From contig NC_088202.1 in NCBI RefSeq assembly GCF_037126465.1, positions 127,796,123 through 127,860,122 on the forward strand: a DNA stretch of 64,000 nt, read 5' to 3'. Within the stretch, counting starts at the first letter, position 1. Each line of letters opens with the position of its first letter. The notes under the pieces were generated by a model, which worked only from the letters and a program-made list of their open reading frames with translations, searched no databases and had not been told where the DNA came from. Below are positions 44,438-56,332 of the stretch, one piece after another. Source of the stretch: Ornithodoros turicata (Eukaryota; Arthropoda; Arachnida; Ixodida; Argasidae). A program made the translations under genes and the position numbers.

Positions 44438-46614
44438 GAGGTACACACAAACACAAACTCACATCACTTGGTGCGTGCAACGTGACTCCTCAATTCCGTC
44501 TCGCGTTCAGCGATAGCGTTTCCTTTCCCGATGCCCCGCACGTGTTAGGTACCTGTCTGGCCGTGTCAGATTCACTGCGTCCAATTTGTAATGCTAATGC
44601 AAGCCAGTCCTTCCCGAAGAGAGTGGATATTAATTGGTCTTGCTGTATTAATTAGCGAATGCTGCGGTTGGCGCCGCCGTGCGCTGGCATAATGCCTGTA
44701 CGAGGGAATACGTTATGAAACTTGCGCGCTGATGCGACCACAGTTTCGCACGTTCGCCGTTCATGAACGTCTCACCTCCCCATCCCATTCTGGCGGCGAA
44801 GGTATGCATTTACGAGTACCCGAGTTGTGAGTGCGACAGGAAACAATGCTTGCTCTAGCTACCTTAATTGTGCGGGTGCTAGTATCACGGGCATGCTTGA
44901 TGTCCCACACGGGAGTTACATGGGAAATCAAGCAATGTTTGCGGAGCCTCAACCAAGAGAGTTTGCGTAACATCGCTTGCTTATTATACCTGAACTAAGT
45001 TTAAAGGAGCAATGAGACGACATTTAAAATGGCTCTAAACCTTGTCTCGTTTGCCAAGCTGTCCATCAGGAGTCGCCGTGCAAAATGTTATCGCTCTGCG
45101 GTGCATTGTCACTGCGCAGTCAAATTTATAAAAACTGTCGGAGAAAGCAGTCGCGGACCGCCGACACGATGCTCACGTGACGTAGTTAAGTCCCCGCGCC
45201 TTTTTCCCTTTTTTTTTCTTTCTTCTCAGCTCACGCGCCGCTTATACCTGTTTTGAGCTGTGCCGATCTACGTCACGAGTCACGTGTTCTGGAACCACGT
45301 TACGTCACGACGTTTCCTCGTTCTCCTATGCTCCCCTTCTCACGAGTGGAGTTTTCTTTTAAATGTGTGCGGAACAGAGGTCTCGCGCGCGCTTTGTACG
45401 TCACCTGCACTCGTCGTTCTTTCCCAGGAGCTCGTTTTATTTCTTAGAAGATTAATTAATATTGGTAAGAGGATTAATAGAAAATTGGGGTTCACCTCAG
45501 TGCTCTTTTTACCTATCCATTTCTCTACACGAATATTGTAAAGTTGAAAGTATTAATTGTAAGTCTCGGATGTGCAAAGATGCCATGGGTATCATTCACA
45601 AGCAGGGCCCATTGATTGACATCCACTGTGCCAGTATGCTGTACGCCCGTGGTATCGGTGCGTCGTTCAGTATTCTACGTTTCAAAGTTTCTACGGAGCA
45701 GCGTACATTTGGAAGCATAAAATTGCTTCTCATTTTCTTTTCTTTCTGCTTTCTCCTTTGTCTTTCCCCATTACCGCCGCTATACCGAGCCAATGAAAAG
45801 GCTTCGCTAAGGCGCTAAGCGTACGCATTTCTTAGGCCACTTCACGCAAAGTGCTCCTTCGCGCTTCTTCGTGACTTTTATTTGTCTCGCTTCGTCTTGG
45901 CCGCTGCACCCACAGCAACCTCGCTAAGTCGAACACGTCATAAAAGTACAACAAGACAAAAGGCAATTGCAGAAAGTGGAAACAGAGTTCTTGCGGGCTG
46001 CAAGGCGTAAAATTCAAGGCTAAAACACAAGAGCACTGCAGCATACAGCCCACGCTGGAGCGAACCTGGGCGTTTCCATGGTAACGGGCATTCTCTGTCC
46101 GACGCATCTGATGGAATTGCCGTTCTATCACAAGCAGGGCCTGTGCAAAGTATTTTTCGCTTTATTCTCGGAACTGGCGCCATGGCTCGAGACAGATTCG
46201 TGTGTGTTGCGCTAACAAAATTATATCCCCCCCCCCCCTCTTCGAAGCACTTTGAATGCTCTGAAACATCGTTCTAAATGACGTACTTTAGTTGAAAAAA
46301 AGCAGTTACTCGCATTTTGAGGTTCCTCCAGTCGGCTTAGCACTGTTGCCACTCCGATCTTAGACGCACACAGTAGAAACGGTCGTACCGCTGCATTTCG
46401 TCGTACCCTGCACTTGTAAAGTAGGCCCTACCGTTCATACGTGCGCTCCGAAAGCAAGGGGAGCCTGTTTTCACGTGTTGAGGATCCAGTACTCACCCTA
46501 TTATCAATATTGAATGGAATAAAGCTTTGCTTGCATTGGTAAGGTGCGTTTCAACGTTTTACCCGAAAGCGTAGCGGTTTCGTGTGCAACTTTGCGCAGT
46601 GGAATGGTGGGGTC
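44438..46614. other. Region without recognisable gene
   Basis: About 2.2 kb with frames of at most 118 codons and no recognised family. Confidence 0.5.
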
Positions 46615-46912
46615 CACTCTTAGAAAAAAGGGTGGAGTAGGTACACGTTTTAGGGGGTAATAGTTGTCGCATATGCTGGGCCTAAACGGTTGCGAAGTTC
46701 TACCTGCTACTTCACTCTCTGCCACGAATGATTGGGTTACCGCTGCTGATTCGGTGAGCTAGGGGGGCGTACGCCTTTTCGTAGCAATTTGGATATATGA
46801 TAATTGTTTTTACCACCCCTTTACGCCCTTTATCAGAAGCTATGTTGATCTAGGTGGTAACTATAGAAGTTACCATAGTTACCACCTTTTCACACCCTGT
46901 TTTCTTAGAGTG
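46615..46912. mobile_element. CACTCTTA MITE, type IV
   Basis: A 298-bp element with ends CACTCTTAGAAAAAAGGGTG and CACCCTGTTTTCTTAGAGTG. The flanking dinucleotides are TC and TG rather than TA, suggesting decay of the duplication. Near the right end a nested palindrome, GGTGGTAACTATAGAAG and TTACCATAGTTACCACC, forms its own hairpin. Confidence 0.75.
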
Positions 46913-49900
46913 TGGAGTGGAGTGCCGTTGATAATAAGCTGTTAGCGCAGTGGGTCATCTCTTTGTGCAACATCTTCTCACGTTGTCATTACACATTCTG
47001 CTACTGTCCAGAGATGCCACATGTTCTGTTCTGCTGTCAGACCCTTAGGCGATTTCCTTGGGTTATAATTGAACCGGGTGACAAATAACTGAAAACCCAG
47101 GGAAAATATACCATGCGTGAACAAGTAATAAATACGTTAGTCTACATAAATAAAGAGACAAAATACAGAAATCATCCAAACGCCGTCATGTACGACATCT
47201 CCATCAAACTGGTCGGCTTTCTGCCGACAAGATTTGCCCAGTTATTATCCCTGTGGCGTCTTTTTACACTGATTTCAGCGACGACTATCAATCAGGACGA
47301 CGCGCCGCTCAACTGCCAGCTGCAGGAGGATCTCGGCGGCCACGGACGAAAATTGCGTGTGGCCGGTGCACAAAGGAGTGCGCTAATAAAGAGATGCTTT
47401 GGGTCCCCCATTTAATTACTACAGCAATTCGCGTTTTCATAAGCACCCCTGCGTGTGCACGCGAATTCACGTAAATGTTCGCAGCCGCCAACGAATAAAG
47501 GGTGGCCCTTTGGGTGCCGAAAACAAGGATTTAGTTCAAGTGGGGTCAGGCGTCAGGATCATTAAATAGGTATCGTCAGCAACATTGCAGGTCTATGTTA
47601 GTACGCGTGAGCGGAAATGATGTACAATTTCTTTGCAGCAGCTTTCGCTCGTCGGAGCTGCATGCAAATGGCATGAGGAAGAAAATGCGAATCAGGTTGG
47701 GAGTGCGGAAAGCAATTTAATCGAGTGATTCCAAGTTAGGTGGCGCAAGCTCTGCCGTTGACGTTCGTGGTGAAAATGGCTGGCTGGGCTATGATGGTGA
47801 CGGGGTACCTTCTTCCTCATTATAGGATTACGAAAACAGTTCTGGCCAGGAAATATAATCGGAATCGGACGACAAAGTGGTGTCCCAGTTACCGTGTTCC
47901 TCACATTCTCGAAGACATTGAACCCTCTTCGTCGGCTCAAAACGACGACAAATTGGGCAACCCTACTACAGTAAGCAAGTTAGTATAGCCGATGCATTAG
48001 ACATTACCATTGGTCTCTGCTTCAAAATACGTTCTTGTGTTTGTGTGGTTCAGTATCCTAAGAATAATAATAACAATGGTTCGTGATGTAACCAATAATT
48101 TGTAGCTATTGATAAAAGAAGGAAGTCATAATTAGGACAGTAACATCGCAACAGTGCACCAGATCTGTATAAAACTCAGAAATGAAAGCTTTGTAAAGTT
48201 GGGTAATAAAATTCACTTATGTGTAACCGGCATAGAACGCGTGATTCTGGTGCAGTCTTTTTGTATCAGAAGAAACGAGCTGCCTATTACGACACACCAT
48301 ACGAGGGTCGTTCGTTTGATGCCCGGACACACAGCGCACATAACCTGCATACAAAATTCAAAAGACAAGACATCCCTTTGAATATAATTCTTTGAGCGCT
48401 TCCCCGTGTAAGCATTCGGAAGTTTTCTTACGCCCTCTGTGCCATTCAAAACAGTTCGAGACGCGCTCTATGCTAATAGCACCATAATCGATTACAGATC
48501 ATTCAGTCATTGGCCTGCCTTCTCCAGAAAGCCCGATGCAGTCTCGCTGGCCGCCTCCAACTGACAGCCGCCTAATCAACCTTTCACTGCGCGAATATTC
48601 CACCCTGTCAATTTTACCATAGCTCTTTTTGCGTGATGATTCCTCTCTATTCAGCTCTTTGTTCCTTTCGTAAACGACCCAAGCGCGCACTCGGGATACG
48701 TATCTTTCAGAGTTTTGGTAGCAGTTTTCGCTTTCCTCCGCCGATCGCACACTTCTCCCCCCCCCCTCCTTTTTTCTTTTTTTTTTTTGAGGCCCGTTTG
48801 TACGTGTACAAGGAACAACAAACAGAGACGATGCTTCCTTGAATAGATTCGCTGTATTGTTTACTTTTGCTGTTATCGAAAGAGATCGTCGGTTTACTAT
48901 CGTCGTGGTGACAGCTCTGTCTCTCTCGCCGGCCGTTCTCCAAAAAAAAAAAAAAAGAAAGAACAGTAACGCCATCTATAAATAGATGTACATGGGTTGA
49001 CGTACACAGGGAGCAATATATAGCCTCGCGGCGCCAGCTTTACGTACAAGCTTCTACCGTTGGAACATTTGCCAAATGCTGAGCATCGCGATATTAAACA
49101 AACCTAGTGTTACATTTCTTTGTTGCTCCTATTTTTTTCGTTTGTTCTTACATCATTCGTGTTTGTTGCCTAGGAGACACATTGATGAATGTATTTTTCT
49201 TTGTTTTCATACCGTACCCGATGAAATGCAGGCTCCGCTCGCAATTCTGTACCCAGTAAATCCCGGGTCAATTTGACTTTGATCATATTGTTGCTTGCCT
49301 TTCTCTCATTCCAGTACTGCGTCCTACGCTGACCCGAGAGTGAACTGCTTGTAGAATTCTACTTCTTAAATAGTGTAATATAATGACGCGTCTACTCGTG
49401 ATTGAATAGTCCCTGTCGTATTTTGTGGGGATAAATGTTTTTCCATCTCATCAGCCTCAATGGAACATGCGGTGACAAGGATTCAAACACCGACGGTGTT
49501 ATATTGTGGACTGTAACGGGCCAAGGCTTTTTCCCTTTTGCATGAGAGCATTTTGTTCTCTGAGCTGTTTGCGTTTGGAAGCGGTATGATTAATACGAGC
49601 AAGCAGGCAAGGTTCGCCACATGAAGCAGTCGATGAGAGCAGTGCTTCCCCGTGCACTTGCTTTCACCGCGCTTCTAACGTTATTTCCGTTTGGGCTCTC
49701 CTTGTTACTGTGGGCCTGCATGAGATCCACGTTTCTGGTGTGGGAGTTGTCGGCTTTGTGTGACTGCCTTTGTCTGAGGACAATCTTACTTCGGGCCCTC
49801 CCGGATAATGTGCAATTGTATGAGCGAAACGTTGCAATCTCAAATAGCGGGGTATTTAATCCAAGCTCCTCACTGATTAGTGACTGATGCTTTAGGTATC

Positions 49901-50043
49901 TGCATGCGCCTGCACGGGGTGCTTCGTGTAGCGCGCGACTCTTTGGAGGTTCCGGCACAGCTACCACCCTTGCAATGACTTGCTTTTGGAATTCATTGCT
50001 AAATATTACTTCTTAAACAAATGCAATATAGGTATCTAAGTTT
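46913..50043. other. Long region without recognisable gene
   Basis: About 3.1 kb. A C/T homopolymer block is at 48758-48790. A frame at 49621-49887 (88 codons) starts with a hydrophobic stretch like a signal peptide, but its antisense frame is longer and neither has a known family. No gene is called. Confidence 0.5.
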
Positions 50044-50045
50044 TA

Positions 50046-50285
50046 CACTCCTATAAGACGGAACTTCACCACATAGCACGGTGAAGGCCAGTCGTTGCAC
50101 ATAATGATGCCTTTATCACTCCTGATTTGTAGAAAGCGCGAGGACTACGCCCTTTGTGACAATTAAGATAACTGCATAAATGCCAAAAAATGGCGTACAC
50201 CTCCCGTTTTTAACCAATCAGGCAGCAGAACGATGTCATTCGGGGTGGCGGTTGGTTGAGTGCGTGCTATGCGGTAAAGTTTACG
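50046..50285. mobile_element. CACTCTTA MITE, type II, right end lost
   Basis: It starts CACTCCTATAAGACGGAACT after TA and shares TTCACCACATAGCACGGTGA, TTTATCACTCCTGATTTG and GATGTCATTCGGGGTGGCGG with 43802. It ends at GTGCTATGCGGTAAAGTTTA without the final AAGAGTG, so the right terminus is deleted or replaced by the CACCAC-rich sequence that follows. Confidence 0.75.
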
Positions 50286-51667
50286 GCGAGCCCTATCACC
50301 ACCACCACCCCCAAAATCAGTTCAGTGAAGAATACGTGTAAATCTACTCCGATTACCTATTAGGCTATTACCTATCAGTTTCAACAGTGTAGCATATTGG
50401 GCTGTCTCGCATTTTCCCGAAAACATTAAATAAAAAAAAAGTTAATTCATGAATTTTATATAATAATTCTTCGAGTGTTGTTACATGCGCTTTCCCACAG
50501 GATGTGCTCCTGACCCCATAAACAACCAGAAAAAATGGCATCAGTGCTGCTCTCAGAGCTTTTCTTTTAAAAAAATGTGTATGTACATAAATAAATAAAT
50601 ATAAATAAGTATACCTATCTATACTCTAGTGTTCCTTATCTCAGAACAAATAATGTTTCAGGGCAACATATTCTCCAGTACCAACGTATTCTATTCTATC
50701 TCACTTTTTGTTTTTTTCATTACCGAATACTGTGTGGCCACCTACAATTTCCCCGCACTGAAGTAAGGAGGGGTGACTATTATCGTTCCTTAGTCGTATC
50801 GACCGGTGGGGGTGCAGGTTCAAAGTTCATTAGGTACGTTTACCGAAGAAGTTTTCTACATTCGCTCGCGGCGAGGGCATAGGGCAAGTAGAATGTCCAA
50901 TGTTCTTGTTTTCTCCCCTCTGTACCGAAGTTGTTAAGGTGATAATGAAACAAAAAAAAGGGGTTAGAAGAAAAACCACCTCGCGCTTTGTATGATCTGC
51001 CTAATGACCTCCGGTGGTAGAATAAAAAATAAATAAAACGCAGAACAACAAAGAGCAAAGAAGAGGAAATGCCTGACTGGGTGCTCAAAGGATTCTTTTT
51101 GCCTCCTTAGCTACATGACAAGAATAAAGAAACCTAAGATTGCGCCACTGGTACATCATTAGCCCGCGCATGTATTCCACGTGCAACGGTACTGATTGCA
51201 GTTTGCATTAGCGATTAAAGCGAACAGGGCAGAGCAGTTCTTCTATTGGGTTGACGTGACTGGTATAACCATATATTGCATACGTTCAGTTTGCAACGAT
51301 GAACAGTGTTCTGCATGCGGTGCAGTTTTTGTCAAGCACTGAGCACGGATGTGGTGTGCTCAAGCGTTTGTTATTGCACGGTTCGTAACTTATTTCTTCG
51401 GGTGTGTAGCAGTTAGGCGATCCAGTGTTAAGTAATCATAGCGAAGTAAACGCGTGGCGTTTACTCGCGGGAGTGCCTTTGCGATCTGGGTCGCAGGTGG
51501 TATCGTATAACATTCTTATACGTAGTAGTCGCGAAAATGTCATGCGTATGTTACGTCCGTAACGTGAGGTATGCTTGAAAGCTAAGCAGAAACGCTTGCG
51601 TGATTGGATGTGTCGTTTCACTGGCTACCTAGCGGTCTACACGCCGACATGCAGACTCATGGGGGGC
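50286..51667. other. Region without recognisable gene
   Basis: AT-rich with ATAAATAAATA units at 50588-50610. No gene was recognised. Confidence 0.5.
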
Positions 51668-51765
51668 CCTGCGTCCTGGGCCGGCTTCGAAGATGACTAT
51701 GCCTACGGAACCTCTAGGGAACACACAAGGAAAACGCCCAGACAGAAAAGTCGGTGGCGGGTACC
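51668..51765 (-). mobile_element. SINE family A, degenerate reverse fragment
   Basis: TGCGTCCTGGGCCGGCTTC, GACTATGCCTACG and AAGGAAAACGCCCAGACAG correspond to the family A body in reverse. The fragment ends close to the MITE at 51790. Confidence 0.65.
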
Positions 51766-51789
51766 AAACAAATGTAAAGACCACAAGTA

Positions 51790-52296
51790 CACTCTTAAAA
51801 ATGAACTTCACCACATAGCACGCTCCTAGCCAACCATCACCCCGAATGACAACGTTCTCGCCTTAGATTTGTTGAAAACGGGAGGAGGAGCCTATTTTGT
51901 GCCGTGCATAATGGCACAAAATAGGCTCCTCCTCCCGTTTTCAGCAAATCAGGGGCGAGAACGTTGTCATTCGGGATGATGGTTGGCTAGGAGCGTGCTA
52001 TGTGGTGAAGTTCATTTCTTGTGCGGAACGACTTTCAAAAACTCGCGGCCTCGTGCGCTTTCTTCAAGCAACGGGCCTAGCGGAGAGACCACTCTAGTGC
52101 ACCTCTCACCTACAGTGTGCTTCCGTCCCATCAGTACCGGTCATCCTGCTTCTACATCACTTTGAAGTCCTCAACTCACCTTTCTCCCACCTTCTTTTCC
52201 TTTTTTTTGGCTATAGTCGTGACGATGCCCACTTGAGTGCGGCCGACAACGGCAAGCTACCTCGACACCCCCCCCCCCCCCTCATTTCTAAGAGTG
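51790..52296. mobile_element. CACTCTTA MITE, type I, long fold-back split by a LINE
   Basis: A near-perfect fold-back: the left arm CACTCTTAAAAATGAACTTC, ACCACATAGCACGCTCCTAG, CCAACCATCA and GAAAACGGGAGGAGGAGCC is mirrored by the right arm up to 52018. The arms are about 110 bp and differ at only a few positions, so the element is young or recently corrected. The last 8 bases (TAAGAGTG) are displaced to 52289-52296 by a LINE insertion. TA flanks the element (51788-51789, 52297-52298). Confidence 0.9.
52019..52281 (+). mobile_element. LINE 3' fragment with 7-bp duplication
   Basis: A 263-bp 5'-truncated LINE is bounded by TCATTTC at 52012-52018 and 52282-52288. Its first part encodes TRGLVRFLQATGLAERPL before a stop at 52096, the same C-terminal motif as the LINE at 29926-30075. 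A pyrimidine-rich 3' region, GTCGTGACGATGCCCACTTG and CCGACAACGGCAAG follow, and it ends in a run of C. The empty GGCTATAGTCGTG site here is filled by a MITE in the 44038-44420 copy. Confidence 0.85.
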
Positions 52297-52298
52297 TA

Positions 52299-53287
52299 GC
52301 CTCTGAGTTTCGGCTCGGTATCTTAACTAATCCGAAACACGAGGTGATTTTGTAGTTATAATTGCGGAAACATGCTAAATCGTACTTGTCCTTCTGCCTG
52401 TCATACAGCATCTTCATTCAGGCCGTTTCAAAGTCTTCTTTGTGTTTACGTTTGAAGTAGTTAGCATCAATGGTCGTTAACGCCCTGTTTTCGGCATCGA
52501 CGATGATGTTTCTGGATAACTGCGTTGCAATTACGCGAAACAGAGGATGAAAGCGAAGAAAAAGGAATATGCACACGTTGTATTAACAAGACGGCGGCGC
52601 CTTATGGATTAACAAGAATGAGTAGCGTTGCATTCTTTCAATTAACCTCGGAAACAGATTCTGCCGTTAACAGTGAACTTGGCAAAGTGTACCGTTGGTG
52701 CCTGGAGAGCGTTAGCACCCATATTCCATTGGACAAATTACACATTTTATTGATGCCGCTTGTTCTCGTGTTCTTCTTGCTGCCCTTGTTCGTTTTCTCG
52801 TGATCGATTGAATGGTAAAAGAAAACAATCTCGTCTTCATCTAATACTCGTCGGTTGTCTCGTTTCGAACCAGACGAGTGGAAGTTTTCCCACGCGTATT
52901 TAAACTCTTCAAGAAGAAATCCTCTTGTCACAATGCGAAAACCACATGTTAACGTTGTCTCACGCGCGTACACACAATCGGCTTCTACGTACGTTTTACT
53001 AGCATGCGCGTTAAGCCGTAGTAGATTCTACATAACAATATGACCGTCTGTTTCTTGCTGTTGCGCAATAACTAACACGAAGCATACTGAGGTTAAGAAA
53101 ATATTCTGATAAGAAAAATTCCGCAGCAACACGTGCCTGTAGTTATTCTTTTATGGTGATTCCTGGTGAAGCCGTGACTGTCTAAAAAAGTTCAAATTGT
53201 TTCTGTGCTCGCGCGTTTTATCACCCTGGCCTTCCTTTTCTTTGCCGGTTTTAGTGTCTCGCACCTTTCCATTCCTTTTCGTATTAG
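52299..53287. other. Region without recognisable gene
   Basis: A 92-codon frame at 52525-52803 ends in a hydrophobic segment and looks mildly protein-like, but it has no family and no supporting structure. Confidence 0.45.
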
Positions 53288-53413
53288 TAGAGCTGAGCGC
53301 AGGTGCGGGTATACCTGCGGGTGCCCTCAGTTACCCGCACACCGTCACGAATTGCGGGTGTACCCGCAATGCGACCGCGGGTAATGCAGGTATACCCGCA
53401 TTACCCGCACTCC
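53288..53413. repeat. TGCGGGTA palindromic tract 1
   Basis: It begins TAGAGCTGAGCGCAGG and consists of GCGGGTATACCTGCGGGT, TTACCCGCA and GCGGGTGTACCCGC units in both orientations. GCGGGTATACCCGC is a perfect palindrome. There is no gene. Confidence 0.75.
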
Positions 53414-53835
53414 ATGGCCAACTAAGTGTCACCCTCTGTCAACCCTCTGTCACACGCGAGCTCAGCAGTGCCCTATGTCGTTGGCCGTATAAATCCATGT
53501 GACAGACTGCAGCAGGCAAGTGCTGGCGCGCGAGTTCGATTATTAATGCAGACATATATGGCCCTCTGTTGAATTGCAGTTTTATTGGCATACGATTGAA
53601 GACACGACGAGACACGTAGCCAACACTCAGAATTTCTATTGTTTTAAAATAGAAACAGCGGTAAGGTGGACGAGGGGACCAGGGGACGTTCAATGACGAA
53701 CAGAAGGAACGCATCCATTGATTTGGGGTAAGGCTGGTGTATCGTGCCAGCATCGTCATCTTCATCACCCAGAGGGTGAACAAGAAAACGGGGGTTCGAG
53801 CTGGTGGCCGAATGCGTGTATACCGCTCACTTCCC
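53414..53835. other. Spacer between two palindromic tracts
   Basis: No gene or known repeat is recognised in this spacer, which separates two tracts with the same palindromic unit. Confidence 0.4.
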
Positions 53836-53910
53836 CCTGCGGGTCCCTATGCGGGTATACAGACAGCACTGTGGGTGCGGGTCCAAGTTTGCTTACCCGC
53901 ACTCACCTCC
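53836..53910. repeat. TGCGGGTA palindromic tract 2
   Basis: A shorter stretch with CTGCGGGTCCC, TGCGGGTATAC, GTGCGGGTCC and TTACCCGCACTC. The end TACCCGCACTC matches the end of tract 1. Confidence 0.65.
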
Positions 53911-56229
53911 ACGTATTAGCACTACATAATCGTTCTATTCCTTCAAAAACTCCAATGTCCACCGCAGAACGAAGACACCATATACCGAGAGCCATTGAAC
54001 CATATACCAACCGTAATACCAACACCCCAGCTCCTTACAACGGCAAACACAGCAGCATTCCGATAACGAAACACTTCAACGGTTCAGCCCCGGCGACACA
54101 GGTTACCTGGTCACATTCTGTACCTACACGCACTTAGCCTTCGACGCAAGTATAAAAAAAGAGCAACCCCTTTCACTTTCCACCGATCGCAACATACACG
54201 TCGCGCGTCTTGTCGGACACGGTCTGCTCCCCTCCCCCCCCCCCTTCCCTGCGTCCCCAACTGGGCTGAGTACGCTCCGTTTCCCGAGCGATTCCCAACG
54301 CTCCCGGAAGTACGTTTATCTGCAATATAGACACGATATTGATCCATTCGGGGTGAAACTGCGACAGCGAGATGCACTGGTAAGGGAGGGGGGGGGGGGG
54401 GAGAAGGAGGAATACCTCCAATTTCGGCAATATAGACCAAGTGGGCAGACCCTAGAGGTGGGCGTCCGGACATTCCTGTAATGGGTGCACGGTCGCCGAC
54501 TAAGCACGCTTGATTAACCGGCCTTATTAAATGGGGCCGCATGGGTGGTATATACCCAGGCGACGTGCGCGCTGTGTTCAAGCGTGCACCAGGGGGTTCG
54601 GGCAGCGATGGAAGCGTCGAGTGACAACGGTGTGAAGTATGGAGGTTATACGAGATGGAACTGTCCAGTACTTCGTGTGCCCTCTTTGTCAGTATCAGAT
54701 TGTTTTGCTGATTGTCTCTCGGTGAGGCAGTGACATGGAAATATGGCAAAAACACGTCCACATTGTTATGAGGGGAGGTTGTCTCAACGGAACGATGCTA
54801 GTACGATCCTATGAAAGCAATGTATGACGAGTAATCTCACGGGTTGACATCACGCCGAGACAGCTTGGATTCAGTATCGGTGACGTCTCGTTCACCGCGA
54901 CTCTCAGTGAGTAGTGCACTTATTGTAATGCTTCGAACTAAAAAAAGAAAAGAAATGTTATGAGCCCTAACTCTCATATTACTCCCTGGTGTGCCCCTAC
55001 TATGATGGCGAGCAACAGGAGTATACAGTGTGGTCCACCAACCATGATAGAAATTCATAGTAAAAAACGTAGGCCCCAGAAAGACATGCGGTCAAGGGAT
55101 TTTTTTCTGCCAATAAATTTTGCCACATATTAGTGAAATTTTTATTTCATTTCAATTGGTGGAAAGTTAATTTCTTGAATTCGACTCCGAAATCTCCCAA
55201 GGCAACCTAACGTTTTCTTTGCGGAAATGGGTTCCCCGTGGTCATTTTACTCAGTATAGCACATAATCCAACTCGTAATGCAATGGTAATTGCCGAAATA
55301 AATTCGCCGAAAATCCGTGGAAAGAAGGCCTTGGCTCCGCCTATTTTTTGACGGCTCGTAGTTTGAGCGCAATGAGGCGTAAGCAAGCAGCTCAGAAGCA
55401 GGTATCCAGTGTTTCTGGTCTGCACTGCGTTAACTCATCTGAAGTTCCCATACTGTAACTCAATCGTCTTGAACTTACTACTGAATCGTTTCTCAATTTC
55501 CTATTCGAGCGAGTCTCCACGGTTTGTGCGCGAAATATCTCCAGCCCAAGGATGATGGATTGATTCATATAAGATACAAATTTGATGCTGGAAACTCGCA
55601 GCGACTAGGGAAGTTATATTTGCTAATTTGCGATTGAAATATGCCTAATCAGTATGTTATAGTCAGCTGCGAGGAACGTAAGAAAACGAGAAATCTAAAC
55701 AAGAAATGTTGGAAGGATCGTACGCCAAATACGTTCAGCACTTTTCCAAACCTAAGAGTGTATTTCACATTTACACTATATTCCTATTCAAATAAACTCC
55801 AGGTAAATGAACCCGTATATTCGGCACATACCTCTCGCCGTGCCGTGGGAACAGAAATCAAGCCGCTGTAAAATCCTCGTTTGGTACAGCCTTTCTGGGG
55901 TCATCAAGGGGAGATGTCTCTATTCCGGTTTTCATCGCGTTCAATATGATTTATAGGCCGTGTCGTCCAAAGCATAAAAACCGTCTCCGCAGGACAATTA
56001 ATCACCCCCAACAATGCGGCCATTCTCTGGGGATCACGTCAGTATTCAAGACCGCCATTCTCCAGTCAACTCGTCTCCCTCCCTCTTTCCTTCTCTTCCT
56101 TCCCCACACGGCGTGTTGTCTTTTTAACCCTTCTCAGAAATAATGGAAGCCGCATCGACATTGGTCTCGCGACGGTTTCGGTGAAAGCGATATGTGTTTT
56201 ACTACCTTGTCGGTTCGGGTGCATTGCAT
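53911..56229. other. Long region without recognisable gene
   Basis: It includes C-rich and G-rich runs at 54232-54246 and 54388-54403 over which the window's longest frame (216 codons, minus strand, 54111-54761) extends; its proline-rich stretch is translated homopolymer. An AT-rich segment at 55060-55330 may be transposon interior, without visible ends. Confidence 0.5.
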
Positions 56230-56332
56230 TTAGGGTCTGACTTTTTCGGGTTAAACCCGATTCCTCCCGATTGTTCCCTCCCGAATCAGTTTCGGACCAA
56301 TTCGGATTAAACCCGATTTCTCCCGGAATCCT
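56230..56332. repeat. CGGGTTAAACCCGA palindromic tract
   Basis: It begins TTAGGGTCTGACTTTTTCGG and contains CGGGTTAAACCCGA (a perfect palindrome), GATTCCTCCCGATTG and a second TCGGATTAAACCCGATTTC unit. It is a fourth type of self-complementary tract in this window. Confidence 0.75.

Noticed and set aside
48499..48975. 158-codon minus-strand ORF rich in Lys, Arg and Glu
   Set aside because: The charged stretch comes from a C/T homopolymer block on the other strand; no coiled-coil heptads or family were seen.
49621..49887. Secreted protein with signal peptide
   Set aside because: Only the hydrophobic start speaks for it; the opposing frame is longer, there is no family and no exon structure can be supported.
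54111..54761. 216-codon minus-strand ORF, the longest in the window
   Set aside because: Its proline-rich stretch is a translation of a G/C homopolymer, it contains no known domain and overlaps alternative frames of similar length. A frame of this length is not improbable by chance in 64 kb.
56230..56332. Interstitial telomere repeat
   Set aside because: TTAGG occurs only once; the units are CGGGTTAAACCCGA palindromes, not tandem TTAGG.
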